This document shows, in pieces, positions 27,465-36,689 of a stretch of 64,000 nt of DNA. The stretch covers positions 124,001-188,000 of the forward strand of contig NZ_CABVHY010000008.1 of NCBI RefSeq assembly GCF_902497875.1, read 5' to 3'. The notes beneath the pieces were generated by a model. The model ran no database searches. It worked only from the letters and a program-made list of their open reading frames with translations, and was not told the DNA's origin. The stretch's first letter is position 1. Each line of letters begins with the position of its first letter. This stretch comes from Pseudomonas fluorescens. GTDB taxonomy: Bacteria; Pseudomonadota; Gammaproteobacteria; Pseudomonadales; Pseudomonadaceae. The translations under genes and the position numbers were made by a program.

Positions 27465-28111
27465 AGCTCACGCTCCTGTTTGATCAGCGCATCCAGCCCT
27501 TGCGCATCGAACACCAATCCGTCGAGGGGCGGATAGTCGACGCTCTCCAGACGCAGCCGTTGCGCCCCGCCCAGCTCGCGTAACAGCTCAATCGCCGGCA
27601 ACCCCCGTCCGGCATCAATCACCTGGCCGGTATCGAGTACGCGCCAGTCACGAGGAGCTCCCACGGGGCGGTCGTCCTTGAAAATACGCAGCCGCAGCCG
27701 ATTGGGCACCAGTGGCTCGGCCACCACTAGCTGCAGGCGCGTGATCTTCGACTGGCAACTGATCGCCAACAACGGTCGGGGCGCCGCAGCGCCGAGTGCA
27801 GGGGCTGAAATCACCATTTGCTGGCCCTCGCCATTGGGCTCCGGCCGCACCAACGCCATGAACCGGTGATTCTCTGCCTCACGCGCAGCTTCATTGGCCT
27901 CGACCAGCTCGACGATCTCCGGGCGCACGACCACGGCGCGGACTGGCACTACGGACACGCGAGCCGGCGTGCCCGCAGCCTGATCGAAACACGTCAGGCG
28001 TTCGAGCGCAGAAACAATCGCCGTACAGTCCTTTGCGGGGGGCACCGCCCACGCCTGAACCGTCCAAACAGCACAGCACCCCAACAAGCAAGCTTTAGCG
28101 CGGGTTATCAA
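27452..28111 (-). CDS. T6SS-associated protein VasI/TagO-like
   Basis: A 219-aa protein with a short signal peptide (AVWTVQAWA) and a domain containing LLAISCQSKITRLQLVVAE, resembling VasI (VC_A0118 family, also called TagO), an accessory protein of some T6SS. A TAG stop lies directly upstream in frame, so no earlier start is possible; the TTG at 28111 is supported by GGAGG at 6-nt spacing. First gene of the minus-strand T6SS operon, overlapping tssA. Its exact role in secretion is not settled. Confidence 0.75.
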   Translation of the reverse strand: MITRAKACLLGCCAVWTVQAWAVPPAKDCTAIVSALERLTCFDQAAGTPARVSVVPVRAVVVRPEIVELVEANEAAREAENHRFMALVRPEPNGEGQQMVISAPALGAAAPRPLLAISCQSKITRLQLVVAEPLVPNRLRLRIFKDDRPVGAPRDWRVLDTGQVIDAGRGLPAIELLRELGGAQRLRLESVDYPPLDGLVFDAQGLDALIKQERELCRW

Positions 28112-28558
28112 CTAATGCCTCCAGATTCCATGCCTGCATATTCATCTTCAACTCAAGTTGATTGACGGTGGAAACGTCGCGAAACAGTCAGATCCGATAG
28201 AAAGCGACCACTAACAATCATCATGCTACTCAGCGAAAGCAAATACTAACAACAGTTCCCATTGAACACCGCTGATTTATTTTCAAACTGATACAAACCC
28301 AGATAAAAAAATAACAGCACAGACCGACTCACACAAGCAACCACAACCAAAGATATACTCTGAACGCTTTGCTGTGCGGGCCCTGCACGCAATTCCACAC
28401 TATCAAGCAGAAAGCACTTCGAGAGCAAAAGCCCAGCAGCAAACCAACCCGAAACAGCAGGCGAAAGATATTGCCTACAGCATTTAAGGAATTCTCCTAC
28501 GACACGACAGATTAAAAACTTGTTTTAATGCGATCACTCTGACTAAAAGGACTTTTCC
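28112..28558. promoter_or_regulatory. AT-rich divergent T6SS promoter region
   Basis: A 447-nt gap between the divergent vasI-tssA-tssM and tssB operons. It is clearly richer in A/T than the flanking genes. No convincing -24/-12 sigma-54 site, long palindrome or small ORF with a ribosome site was found. The tssB start has AAAAGGAC upstream. It must hold the promoters of both arms, but I cannot pinpoint them. Confidence 0.5.
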
Positions 28559-29062
28559 ATGTCACACAAAACTGGTTCTGTTGCACCTAAGGAACGCATC
28601 AACATCAAGTACGTTCCGGCCACAGGTGATCAGCAGGCGGAAGTTGAACTGCCCCACAAGATGTTAGTCATGGGGGATTTTAAAGGTCATGGCGAAGCCA
28701 CTTCCCTGGAAGAACGACACGCCATTCGCATTGATAAGGACACCTTCAACGAGGTCCTGTCCAAAGCGGATATCGGTTTGGAAATGAGTGTCCCGTCGGT
28801 GCTGAGCAACGACCGCGACAGTGATCTGAACGTCAAGTTGCGTTTCACCGCCATCAATGATTTCGGACCCGATGCGGTCGCCCGGCAAGTTCCAGAACTC
28901 AATAAGTTGCTGGAACTGCGCGAAGCGTTGGTCGCCCTCAAAGGGCCGATGGGCAACGTCCCGGCCTTGCGCAAACAGCTGCAGCACCTGCTGGGCGATG
29001 AACACGCCCGCGCCCGCCTGGTCAGCGAACTGAACCTGACACTCGACGCACCCACCCGCTGA
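28559..29062 (+). CDS. tssB: T6SS contractile sheath small subunit TssB
   Basis: A 167-aa protein that pairs with TssC to build the contractile sheath. Hallmarks are APKERINIKYVPATGDQQAE near the start, ELPHKMLVMGDFKG, and the C-terminal LNKLLELREALVALKGPMGN region that interlocks with TssC. Start at 28559 with AAAAGGAC upstream. First gene of the plus-strand T6SS operon; tssC follows 44 nt later. Length is normal for the family. Confidence 0.95.
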   Translation: MSHKTGSVAPKERINIKYVPATGDQQAEVELPHKMLVMGDFKGHGEATSLEERHAIRIDKDTFNEVLSKADIGLEMSVPSVLSNDRDSDLNVKLRFTAINDFGPDAVARQVPELNKLLELREALVALKGPMGNVPALRKQLQHLLGDEHARARLVSELNLTLDAPTR

Positions 29063-29106
29063 TCGCGCCTCGCTTAACCCACATCGACCGATACGGAGAG
29101 TGCCCC

Positions 29107-30585
29107 ATGCACACGCAAAGCCCCCTTGCCACGACCCTGGAAGTGAACACCGAGTCGACGCTGCTGGATCAGATCATGGCACAGACCCTGATGCAGCCCA
29201 GCCAGGAAGGTTACGTCATTGCCAAACAGGGCGTTGCCGCGTTTATCAGCGAGATTTTGCAGAGCGGTGAGCATGATCAGCTCATTAACAAGCACCGGGT
29301 CGATCAGATGATTGCTGAAATCGACCATGCCCTCGGCAAGCAGGTGGACGTGATCCTGCACCAACCGGCGTACCAGGAGCTTGAGTCTGCCTGGCGCGGC
29401 CTGAAACTGCTGGTGGATCGCACCGACTTCCGTGAAAACATCAAGCTTGAGGTGCTGCACGTTACCAAAGACGAACTGCTGGAAGACTTCGACAACGCCG
29501 GCGATATCACCCGCAGCGGCCTTTACAAGCACGTCTACACCGCCGGTTACGGACAGTTCGGGGGCGAACCGGTCGCCACCATCGTGGGCAACTACACCTT
29601 CGGCCCTTCCTCTGCAGATATCAAATTGCTGAGCTACATGGCCTCGATCGGCGCCATGGCGCACGCTCCGTTTGTGGCGGCGGCCGGGCCGGAGTTCTTC
29701 AACCTGCAGGGCTTTGAGGATTTGCCCAACCTCAAAGAGGTCAAGGACATTTTTGAAGGTCCGCGCCACACCAAATGGCGCAGTCTGCGTGAGTCCGAAG
29801 ACGCTCGCTATCTGGCCTTGGGCATGCCGCGGTTTCTGCTGCGCCAACCCTACGACCCGTTGGAAAACCCGGCTGGCAGCTTCATGTACGAAGAAGCCAT
29901 CGACGGCCAACATGACAACTACCTGTGGGGCAACACGGCCTACCTGATCGCCAGTCGCATCAATGACAGCTTTGCCCGTTACCGCTGGTGCCCGAACATC
30001 ATCGGCCCGCAATCGGGGGGAGCCGTCGATGACTTGCCGGTGCATCTGTATGACGCATTTGGCCAACTGCAAGCCAAGATCCCGACTGAAGTCCTGATCT
30101 CCGATCGCAAGGAATTCGAACTGTCCGAAGAAGGCTTCATGCCGCTAACGATGCGCAAGGACAGTGACAACGCGGCCTTCTTCTCGGCCAACTCGGTGCA
30201 ACGCCCGAAAAACTTCCCGAAAACCCGTGAGGGCCAGGAGGCGCAGACCAACTACAAGCTCGGCACTCAATTGCCGTACCTGTTCATCGTCAATCGTCTG
30301 GCGCACTACATCAAGGTGCTGCAACGCGAGCAGATAGGCAGCTGGAAAGAGCGTCAGGATCTGGAGCGCGACCTCAACATGTGGCTCAAGCAATATGTCG
30401 CCGACCAGGAAAATCCGTCTTCCGATGTGCGCAGCCGCCGTCCGTTGCGAGCCGCCCGGATCGAGGTCCAGGACGTTGAAGGCAATCCAGGCTGGTATCA
30501 GGTGTCGCTCGCGGTGCGCCCGCACTTCAAATACATGGGGGCCAACTTCGAAATCTCATTGGTCGGCCGGCTGGACACTCAGTGA
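29107..30585 (+). CDS. tssC: T6SS contractile sheath large subunit TssC
   Basis: A 492-aa partner of TssB. Family signatures seen: AWRGLKLLVDRTDFRENIKL, PFVAAAGPEFFNLQGFEDLP, RFLLRQPYDPLENPAGSFMY and the C-terminal HFKYMGANFEISLVGRLDTQ. In most systems ClpV recycles this sheath by binding a TssC N-terminal helix; no clpV gene is present in this window. Ribosome site CGGAGAG. The stop (TGA at 30583-30585) overlaps the tssE start by one base. Confidence 0.96.
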   Translation: MHTQSPLATTLEVNTESTLLDQIMAQTLMQPSQEGYVIAKQGVAAFISEILQSGEHDQLINKHRVDQMIAEIDHALGKQVDVILHQPAYQELESAWRGLKLLVDRTDFRENIKLEVLHVTKDELLEDFDNAGDITRSGLYKHVYTAGYGQFGGEPVATIVGNYTFGPSSADIKLLSYMASIGAMAHAPFVAAAGPEFFNLQGFEDLPNLKEVKDIFEGPRHTKWRSLRESEDARYLALGMPRFLLRQPYDPLENPAGSFMYEEAIDGQHDNYLWGNTAYLIASRINDSFARYRWCPNIIGPQSGGAVDDLPVHLYDAFGQLQAKIPTEVLISDRKEFELSEEGFMPLTMRKDSDNAAFFSANSVQRPKNFPKTREGQEAQTNYKLGTQLPYLFIVNRLAHYIKVLQREQIGSWKERQDLERDLNMWLKQYVADQENPSSDVRSRRPLRAARIEVQDVEGNPGWYQVSLAVRPHFKYMGANFEISLVGRLDTQ

Positions 30586-31025
30586 TGCCAGCGGCTCATC
30601 CGGGCGCGGGGTATGTCAGCTTGTTCGAGCGTCTGGTGGTTGACGCGCCGGCCCAGCGCCGGGTGCCGTCCGGACCTCAGGCCAGCCGGCAGCGTATCGA
30701 AGGGATCAAACAGCACCTGGAGCGTCTGCTCAATGCACGGCAGGGCTGCTCGCAGAGCAGCCCTGCGCTAGGGCTGGGGGACTTCAACGGCGGCGCACTG
30801 GGCACCGCCGATTTGTTGCTCCATATCAGCGCCGATATCCGGCGCTCGGTGGAGGCCTTCGAGCCGCGCATCAAGGTGCTGGAGGTGCGCTTTGAGCCCA
30901 ACCCCGACCTGCCGCTGGAACTGAACTTTCAGCTCAATTGCCAGGTACGACTCAACCACAAGGACGAACAGGTGCAACTCCACGTGGCCATGCATGGCCA
31001 GGATCGTTGCGCCCGCGTGACATAA
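30585..31025 (+). CDS. tssE: T6SS baseplate protein TssE (gp25-like)
   Basis: A 146-aa baseplate wedge protein related to phage T4 gp25. Seen: SLFERLVVD near the start, LGLGDFNGGALGTADLLLHI in the centre (a gp25 landmark), and the C-terminal beta strands (LPLELNFQLNCQVRLNHK). The ATG at 30585 overlaps the tssC stop as TGATG, indicating translational coupling; the GTG one codon earlier is less likely. tssF follows 12 nt downstream. Confidence 0.9.
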   Translation: MPAAHPGAGYVSLFERLVVDAPAQRRVPSGPQASRQRIEGIKQHLERLLNARQGCSQSSPALGLGDFNGGALGTADLLLHISADIRRSVEAFEPRIKVLEVRFEPNPDLPLELNFQLNCQVRLNHKDEQVQLHVAMHGQDRCARVT

Positions 31026-31037
31026 GGAATCATCGAC

Positions 31038-32804
31038 ATGTCATTACGCGCGTTTTTTCGTGACGAAATGAACTACTTGCGTGACCTCGGTCACGAGTTT
31101 GCCGAGGACAATCCACAATTGGCCCGCTTCCTCGGTGAGGAGGCCGGTGATCCGGATGTCGAGCGCCTGCTGGAGGGGTTCGCATTCCTGACCGCCCGGC
31201 TGCGGATGAAGATTGAAGACGACCTGCCGGAGCTGACCCATCCCCTGCTGCAAATGCTCTGGCCCAATTACCTGCGCCCGATCCCCAGCTTCACGTTGGT
31301 GCGCTTTGATCCAGTCAAACAGGCGATTACCGAAGGCCAGCTGATTCCCAAAGGCACACGACTGTTCTCCACACCGGTGGACGACATACGTTGCGAATTT
31401 CGCACCTGCACGGATGTGCACCTCTATCCCCTTCAGCTGGAATCAGTCACCGCAGCCCATAGCCGCGAAAAGTCCGTGATGCGCATTGAGTTGAGTGTCC
31501 AGACCCGGCAACCGTTGGACACCATGGGCTGCGACCAACTGGACTTTCACCTGAGTGGCGACACCATCAATGCACTGACCTTGTATTTATGGATCGCGCA
31601 TTACCTGAAAACCATCACCGTGGACATCGACGGCAAGCCCTTCGAGCTATCGACCAAGGACATCGCCTTTCCCGGTTTTACCCCGCAAGAGGCACTGCTG
31701 CCCTACCCGCGCAATGTGTTCGACGGCTATCGAATCGTGCAGGAGTTCTTTGTCTTCTCCCAGCGCTTTCATTTCTTCAGCCTGACCCGGCTTGCACGCT
31801 TGTGGCCGGCTACCGTGGGCGAACACCTGCGCTTCGAGTTCCACTTTTCCAGACCGATGCCGTCCGAAATGCGCCTGGGCACGGCGGACATCAGCCTGTA
31901 CTGCGCGCCGGCGGTCAACTTGTTCGACCACGATGCAGAGCCGATAACCCTGAGCGGACAGACGCTGGATCAACGCGTCCAACCGAGCGGGCAGCGCCCT
32001 GATGCCTTCGAAATATATAGCATCGACCAGGTCACCGGCTGGCCTAGGGACACCGAACTGCGACGCGGCGAGCCCCTGCGGGTGTACACGCCCTTTGAGT
32101 CATTTCAGCACGAGATTGAACACGCTCAGGGTCGTACGGCGCTGTACTACCGCACCCGCATCGAAGATTCCCTGAGCCGCGAAGGCATCCTGAACCGCAT
32201 TTCCTTTGTGCGCGGGGATGAGTCGGCCCATATCGGCCGCGATGAAGTGGCGTCCATCGAACTGACCTGCAGCAACCGCGCTCTGCCGCTCGCGTTGGGC
32301 GTCGGGGATCTGTGTGTCGCCACCGAGACCACGCCCACCTTTGCCACCTACCGCAACCTCACAGCGCCGACCCGCGCTTATCCCCCCGTGCTGGATGCCA
32401 GCCTGCACTGGACGCTGATCTCCAACCTGTCATTGAACTACCTGTCCCTGCTGTCGGCCGAGCCGCTCAAGGCCATCGTGCGCGCCTATGACTTTGCCGC
32501 GCTGCATGACCTGCAACAGGCCCGGGCCACCCGTAAACGCCTGGACGGCATCGGCGAGGCCATCACCACCCCGACTGACCTGGTGATGAAAGGTTTGCCG
32601 GTGCGTGGCCTGACCACGCACCTGAAACTTGATCAGAACGCATTCCTCTGCGAGGGCGAGCTGTACCTGTTCGCCACGGTGCTGTCCCACTTTTTTGCGC
32701 TCTACGCCAGCATCAACTCCTTCCACCAGTTGGAAGTCACCAATACCACCAACAACGAGCATTACCAATGGCCCCTGTTGACCGGCAGACAACCCGTGAT
32801 CTAG
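31038..32804 (+). CDS. tssF: T6SS baseplate protein TssF
   Basis: A 588-aa baseplate wedge component (VasA/ImpG family) that works with TssG, TssK and TssE. The opening FFRDEMNYLRDLGHEFAEDN and the segment HPLLQMLWPNYLRPIPSF are diagnostic; TYRNLTAPTRAYPPVLD and the C-terminal HFFALYASINSFHQLEV are also typical. AAGGAATC precedes the ATG. The 3' end overlaps tssG by 37 nt. Length is normal. Confidence 0.95.
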   Translation: MSLRAFFRDEMNYLRDLGHEFAEDNPQLARFLGEEAGDPDVERLLEGFAFLTARLRMKIEDDLPELTHPLLQMLWPNYLRPIPSFTLVRFDPVKQAITEGQLIPKGTRLFSTPVDDIRCEFRTCTDVHLYPLQLESVTAAHSREKSVMRIELSVQTRQPLDTMGCDQLDFHLSGDTINALTLYLWIAHYLKTITVDIDGKPFELSTKDIAFPGFTPQEALLPYPRNVFDGYRIVQEFFVFSQRFHFFSLTRLARLWPATVGEHLRFEFHFSRPMPSEMRLGTADISLYCAPAVNLFDHDAEPITLSGQTLDQRVQPSGQRPDAFEIYSIDQVTGWPRDTELRRGEPLRVYTPFESFQHEIEHAQGRTALYYRTRIEDSLSREGILNRISFVRGDESAHIGRDEVASIELTCSNRALPLALGVGDLCVATETTPTFATYRNLTAPTRAYPPVLDASLHWTLISNLSLNYLSLLSAEPLKAIVRAYDFAALHDLQQARATRKRLDGIGEAITTPTDLVMKGLPVRGLTTHLKLDQNAFLCEGELYLFATVLSHFFALYASINSFHQLEVTNTTNNEHYQWPLLTGRQPVI

Positions 32805-33775
32805 CTGACACGCTGCTGGCCGACGCACGGAACTATTCGTTCTACCGTCTGCTGGAGCAGTTGTATGCGTTGCACGATGACGACCTGGAAACCGACCCAC
32901 GTCGCCCACCGCGTCGACTGCGCCTGCAAAGCCACGCAGGGCTCGGCTTCCCCGCGTCGGACGTGGCCCTGGCCGAACGCCTGGACGACGACGATGACTG
33001 CCGCTACCGGGTTCAGACCACCTTCTTCGGGCTGCATGGGAGCGACTCGCCCCTGCCTGGCTACTACCTGGATACGGTCGCCTTCGAGAATGCCCAGGGC
33101 AACGGGATTCGACCGGCGTTTCTGGACTTCTTCAATCACCGCCTGCTGACCCTGCTGCACCACAGCTGGCGCAAATACCGCTACTACTTGCGCTTTCAAC
33201 AAGAAGCCCGTGACGGCTTTTCGCGCTACGTCTTCGCCTTGATCGGCCTGAATGACACCGAGCTGCGCGGCAGCACACCGCTGCCCTGGAGTCGACTGCT
33301 CAGCTTCGCCGGGCTAATCGCCAGCCGCAGCCGCTCGCCGTCCGTGGTGGCGGGCATCGTCGGCCACTGCTTTGATCTGCATGACGTGCATATCCGCGAG
33401 TTCGAATCGCGCTACGTGCCGGTGAAGGCCACGCAACGCATCGCCCTTGGGCAAAACAATGGCGTGCTGGGTGAGAGCTTTACGGTGGGGGCCCGGATCA
33501 AGACCCGCAGCAGCAAATTCACCCTGGTGATCCCCGACCTGAATCAGACCCGCTTTCGCCAGTTTTTGCCCAGCGGAATCCATTACGAGCCGCTGCGCAA
33601 ATTGATGGATTTTTTAATGCGCGACGTCATGGCCTTTGACCTGGAACTGGGGCTGCGCCAGGACGACGTTCCGCCGTTCAATCTCGGGCGCCAGACTGGC
33701 ACGCATCTGGGCTGGACCAGCTTTATCGACCATCAACAGCAGACCTCGACGGTTCGTATCAAGGGGCGCTCATGA
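32768..33775 (+). CDS. tssG: T6SS baseplate protein TssG
   Basis: A 335-aa VasB/ImpH-family baseplate protein that binds TssF and TssK. Evidence: NYSFYRLLEQLYAL near residue 22, then TTFFGLHGSDSPLPGYYLDT, FLDFFNHRLLTLLHHSWRKY and ALGQNNGVLGESFTVGARI, all family landmarks. The ATG at 32768 lies inside tssF (37-nt overlap), consistent with coupling. Its stop overlaps the next start as ATGA at 33772-33775. Confidence 0.94.
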   Translation: MAPVDRQTTRDLADTLLADARNYSFYRLLEQLYALHDDDLETDPRRPPRRLRLQSHAGLGFPASDVALAERLDDDDDCRYRVQTTFFGLHGSDSPLPGYYLDTVAFENAQGNGIRPAFLDFFNHRLLTLLHHSWRKYRYYLRFQQEARDGFSRYVFALIGLNDTELRGSTPLPWSRLLSFAGLIASRSRSPSVVAGIVGHCFDLHDVHIREFESRYVPVKATQRIALGQNNGVLGESFTVGARIKTRSSKFTLVIPDLNQTRFRQFLPSGIHYEPLRKLMDFLMRDVMAFDLELGLRQDDVPPFNLGRQTGTHLGWTSFIDHQQQTSTVRIKGRS

Positions 33776-35310
33776 CCGCCCTCCACCACCCGTTGCAGAT
33801 CACCCTGGTCATCGACAATCCCGAACAGCTGCTACACGGCTGTACCCCGGTGCGGCAATTCGATCGCGTCGGCGGCAGCATTGGCAGCGTCGGCTGTGAT
33901 TGGCGGCTCAATGACCGACAGCACCGCGTGCAACCGCAGCATTGCGAGCTGCGCCTGCGCGAAGGCCGTTTCTGCGTAATCGACGTATGTGGCCAGACCC
34001 GTCTCAACGGACATGACCTCGCCCTGGGACTTCAAACGACCATACGGCTCAACGATGGCGATCGCCTGCACATCGGCGCCTACATCGTTATCGTTCATCT
34101 GCACAACGCCGATATCACCAGTCACAGCCGCCAGCAAACCGTCAGTGCGTTGCTTCGCCACAGTGAATCGCCGCTGGATGCGCTGCTCGACGGATTCGTA
34201 CCGCCATCAGACGTGGCCCCTGCAGTGGACATGACGTCACGGGATTTGCTGCAGCTCATCCGCCCAGCGGACGCGCACGCATCCTGCGATCCATTGCTTG
34301 CATTGGAGGCGTCACAACCGCCTGCGCGGGCCACAACCCTGACCCTCGACCTGTTTGATCCGCCACAACGGGACGCGCCCGCCGTGGCAGAGGCCCGGAT
34401 CGCCTTGTCAGAGGGCATGCGTCCCGCTATCGAACAGAGACACTGGAGCTCACCGGATGACAGCGCACCCTGCGTTACACCCCGCCCCGGCACCGGCAGC
34501 CACAGCATGATGGCGCGCGCACTGATGCTGCTGACGGCCTGCCTGCTACTCGGCGGCTGCACCATGCTTGGCAAGCTGGGGCAAGTCATCATCAGCCCCT
34601 CGACCCCCGTCGGCGGGCCGGATGAGCAACCGACCCGGATCACCCTGAGCCTGCACGCAACCCGCACCGTCAATCCAAACCCGGCGGGCGTTTACCAGGT
34701 GCCCGACGCGACGCTCACGACGTCACCCACTGCCTACGGCGCAACGGTCAGCGCCGGCAGCTCCGTGGAATTGACCGACAAGTTGTATGCCCTGCTGGAT
34801 CATCTGCAGACCGTCGCACCGGCACACTCGCCGCTGCTTGATGACGTCGCGCAGGCTGGCGACGCGCCGTTGATGTCGCCGGCCCAACCCGCCGTGCTGG
34901 GCACCTACAGCGACCCGTTAGTCACCCTCACGCTGCCCAATCAGCCCTCAGCCCTGGCGCCCGGCCCGGAGCAGCTCGCCACCCCGATTGCCTTCAAGAT
35001 TCTGCAACTCAAGGACGATTCGCTGTTGCTCAACGCTACGGCCCAGGCCTTGGCGGCGGACCTTAAACAGGCGCTGGGCAGTACCTACATCCAGGACGAC
35101 GACTACCTGCTCACGCCCGGCCAATTCAAGTTCATCAACTACCAGGCCATCAACGAGGACACCCGCTACCTCGCGGTCATCGCCCGCTATCACGACGCCA
35201 ACACCGCGCAGTGGAAACACAGCGTGCGCCTCGAACCCACCGGTCGCACCTACGCCTTGCTGGTGCAACTGGACGAAGCCCGCGTCGAACTGAAGGCCGA
35301 GCACCCATGA
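33772..35310 (+). CDS. Fusion of FHA-domain protein and TssJ lipoprotein
   Basis: One 512-codon frame combining two T6SS parts that are usually separate. Residues 1-110 look like a forkhead-associated domain (GGSIGSVGCDWRLND, PQHCELRLREGRFCVIDV, TRLNG); the canonical phosphothreonine-binding Arg and Ser (GRS...SxxH) are not seen. Residues 110-245 are a Pro/Ala-rich linker. From Met246 comes a lipoprotein signal (MMARALMLLTACLLLGGC, Cys263) and a TssJ domain (ITLSLHATRTVNPNPAG and on) to the end. TssJ is an outer-membrane lipoprotein that anchors TssM. HSI-2-type loci keep fha and lip adjacent, so a fusion is plausible, but an internal start at 34507/34510 could release free TssJ; no strong ribosome site is seen there. 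Confidence 0.8.
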   Translation: MTALHHPLQITLVIDNPEQLLHGCTPVRQFDRVGGSIGSVGCDWRLNDRQHRVQPQHCELRLREGRFCVIDVCGQTRLNGHDLALGLQTTIRLNDGDRLHIGAYIVIVHLHNADITSHSRQQTVSALLRHSESPLDALLDGFVPPSDVAPAVDMTSRDLLQLIRPADAHASCDPLLALEASQPPARATTLTLDLFDPPQRDAPAVAEARIALSEGMRPAIEQRHWSSPDDSAPCVTPRPGTGSHSMMARALMLLTACLLLGGCTMLGKLGQVIISPSTPVGGPDEQPTRITLSLHATRTVNPNPAGVYQVPDATLTTSPTAYGATVSAGSSVELTDKLYALLDHLQTVAPAHSPLLDDVAQAGDAPLMSPAQPAVLGTYSDPLVTLTLPNQPSALAPGPEQLATPIAFKILQLKDDSLLLNATAQALAADLKQALGSTYIQDDDYLLTPGQFKFINYQAINEDTRYLAVIARYHDANTAQWKHSVRLEPTGRTYALLVQLDEARVELKAEHP

Positions 35311-35350
35311 AGCCCTTCGCCCCTTTCACTCCCTTGCCGAGCGCCTATTC

Positions 35351-36688
35351 ATGAGTTCGCGTAACCCCGTTATCTGGTACGAGGGTTTGTTCGTCAAACC
35401 TCAGCACTTCCAACAGCAGGCGCGGGCGTCTGACGCCCAACTGCAACAGCGCCTGCAATGCCTCAACGAGTCGCTCTATGGTTTCAGCGAACTGGAAATC
35501 AACCCCGAATGCCTGAGCCTGGGCAAGATCGCCCTCGTGCGCGCCCGCGGCCTTATGCCAGACGGCAGCGTGTTCGACATTCCCAATGATCAGGCGCCTC
35601 CACCGCCGCTGGACATCCTGGACAGCTCAGCGGCCAACCAGATTGTTCACCTGTGCCTGCCGTTGCGCTGTGACGGCGCACTCGAAGTGCAGTGGCCAGA
35701 CAGCTACGCCAACAGCCGCTACCTCGCTCAACGCCGTGATATCCGCGATACCCACAGCGAAGACGGCGACCATGTCCTCATGGACCTGGCGGTACCCAAC
35801 TTGCAGCTACTGCTCGAACGCGACGACCGCAGCGCGTTTACCAGCATCGCCCTGGGCCGGATTCTGGACAAGCGCCCGGATGGCAGCCTGGTAATGGACG
35901 AACAGTTCTACCCGACCTGCGTATCGTTGCATGCCGCCCCGCCCTTGCAACGCTACCTCGGGGAAACTGCCGGGCTGATGCGTGAACGCGCGCGAAACAT
36001 CGCCGAGCGGATCGGTTCCACCAGCCAGTCTGGCGTCGCCGACGTCACCGACTTCAACCTGCTGCAAACCCTGAACCGTCTGTACCCGCTGTTCCAGCAC
36101 CTGGCACGGCGCCAACACGTGCACCCGGAACAGCTATACATAGCCTTCAGTCAGGCCTGCGGCGAACTCGTGACCTTCACCGATGACGGCCGCCTGCCAC
36201 AGGAATACCCGGCATACCAGCATGAGCGCCTGCGTGAATCGCTCAAGCCCTTGCAAGACACCCTGCGCCGCGCCTTGAGCACAGTGCTGCAACCGCGGGC
36301 CGTGTCGCTGCCTATCGAACATCAGCAATACGGCGTGCTGACCGCCGCCCTGCATGACCGCCGCCTGCTGGCCGATGCCGAGTTCATCCTCGCCGTGCGC
36401 GCACGTCTGCCGCTGGAGGCACTGCGCCGACAGTTTCTGCAACAGACCAAGGTCAGTTCACAGGAACGACTCAGCGAACTGGTCAGCCTGCAATTACCGG
36501 GCATTCCCCTGATCCCGCTACCCGTCGCGCCGCGCCATCTGCCGTTCCATGCCGGTTTCAGCTACTTCGAGCTGGATCGCCAGGACCCGGCCTGGCAGAG
36601 CCTGACGGGCGCCGCCGGTTTCGGCTTCCATATCGGCGCCGACTTCCCGGAACTGGAATTGCAGTTCTGGGCCATCAGGAGTCAATGA
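35351..36688 (+). CDS. tssK: T6SS baseplate-membrane connector TssK
   Basis: A 445-aa trimeric protein linking the baseplate to the TssL/TssM membrane complex. The opening NPVIWYEGLFVKPQHFQQQA is the family signature; YPTCVSLHAAPPLQRYL, then LPGIPLIPLPVAPRHLPFH and FELDRQDPAWQSL in the C-terminal domain follow. Start at 35351, 40 nt after the FHA-TssJ stop. tssL begins one base after its stop codon. Confidence 0.95.
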   Translation: MSSRNPVIWYEGLFVKPQHFQQQARASDAQLQQRLQCLNESLYGFSELEINPECLSLGKIALVRARGLMPDGSVFDIPNDQAPPPPLDILDSSAANQIVHLCLPLRCDGALEVQWPDSYANSRYLAQRRDIRDTHSEDGDHVLMDLAVPNLQLLLERDDRSAFTSIALGRILDKRPDGSLVMDEQFYPTCVSLHAAPPLQRYLGETAGLMRERARNIAERIGSTSQSGVADVTDFNLLQTLNRLYPLFQHLARRQHVHPEQLYIAFSQACGELVTFTDDGRLPQEYPAYQHERLRESLKPLQDTLRRALSTVLQPRAVSLPIEHQQYGVLTAALHDRRLLADAEFILAVRARLPLEALRRQFLQQTKVSSQERLSELVSLQLPGIPLIPLPVAPRHLPFHAGFSYFELDRQDPAWQSLTGAAGFGFHIGADFPELELQFWAIRSQ

Positions 36689-36689
36689 C

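Noticed and set aside
28112..28558. Sigma-54 promoter for the T6SS operons
   Set aside because: I looked for a GG-N10-GC type -24/-12 element on both strands and saw no convincing match; no sigma-54 activator gene is in the window.
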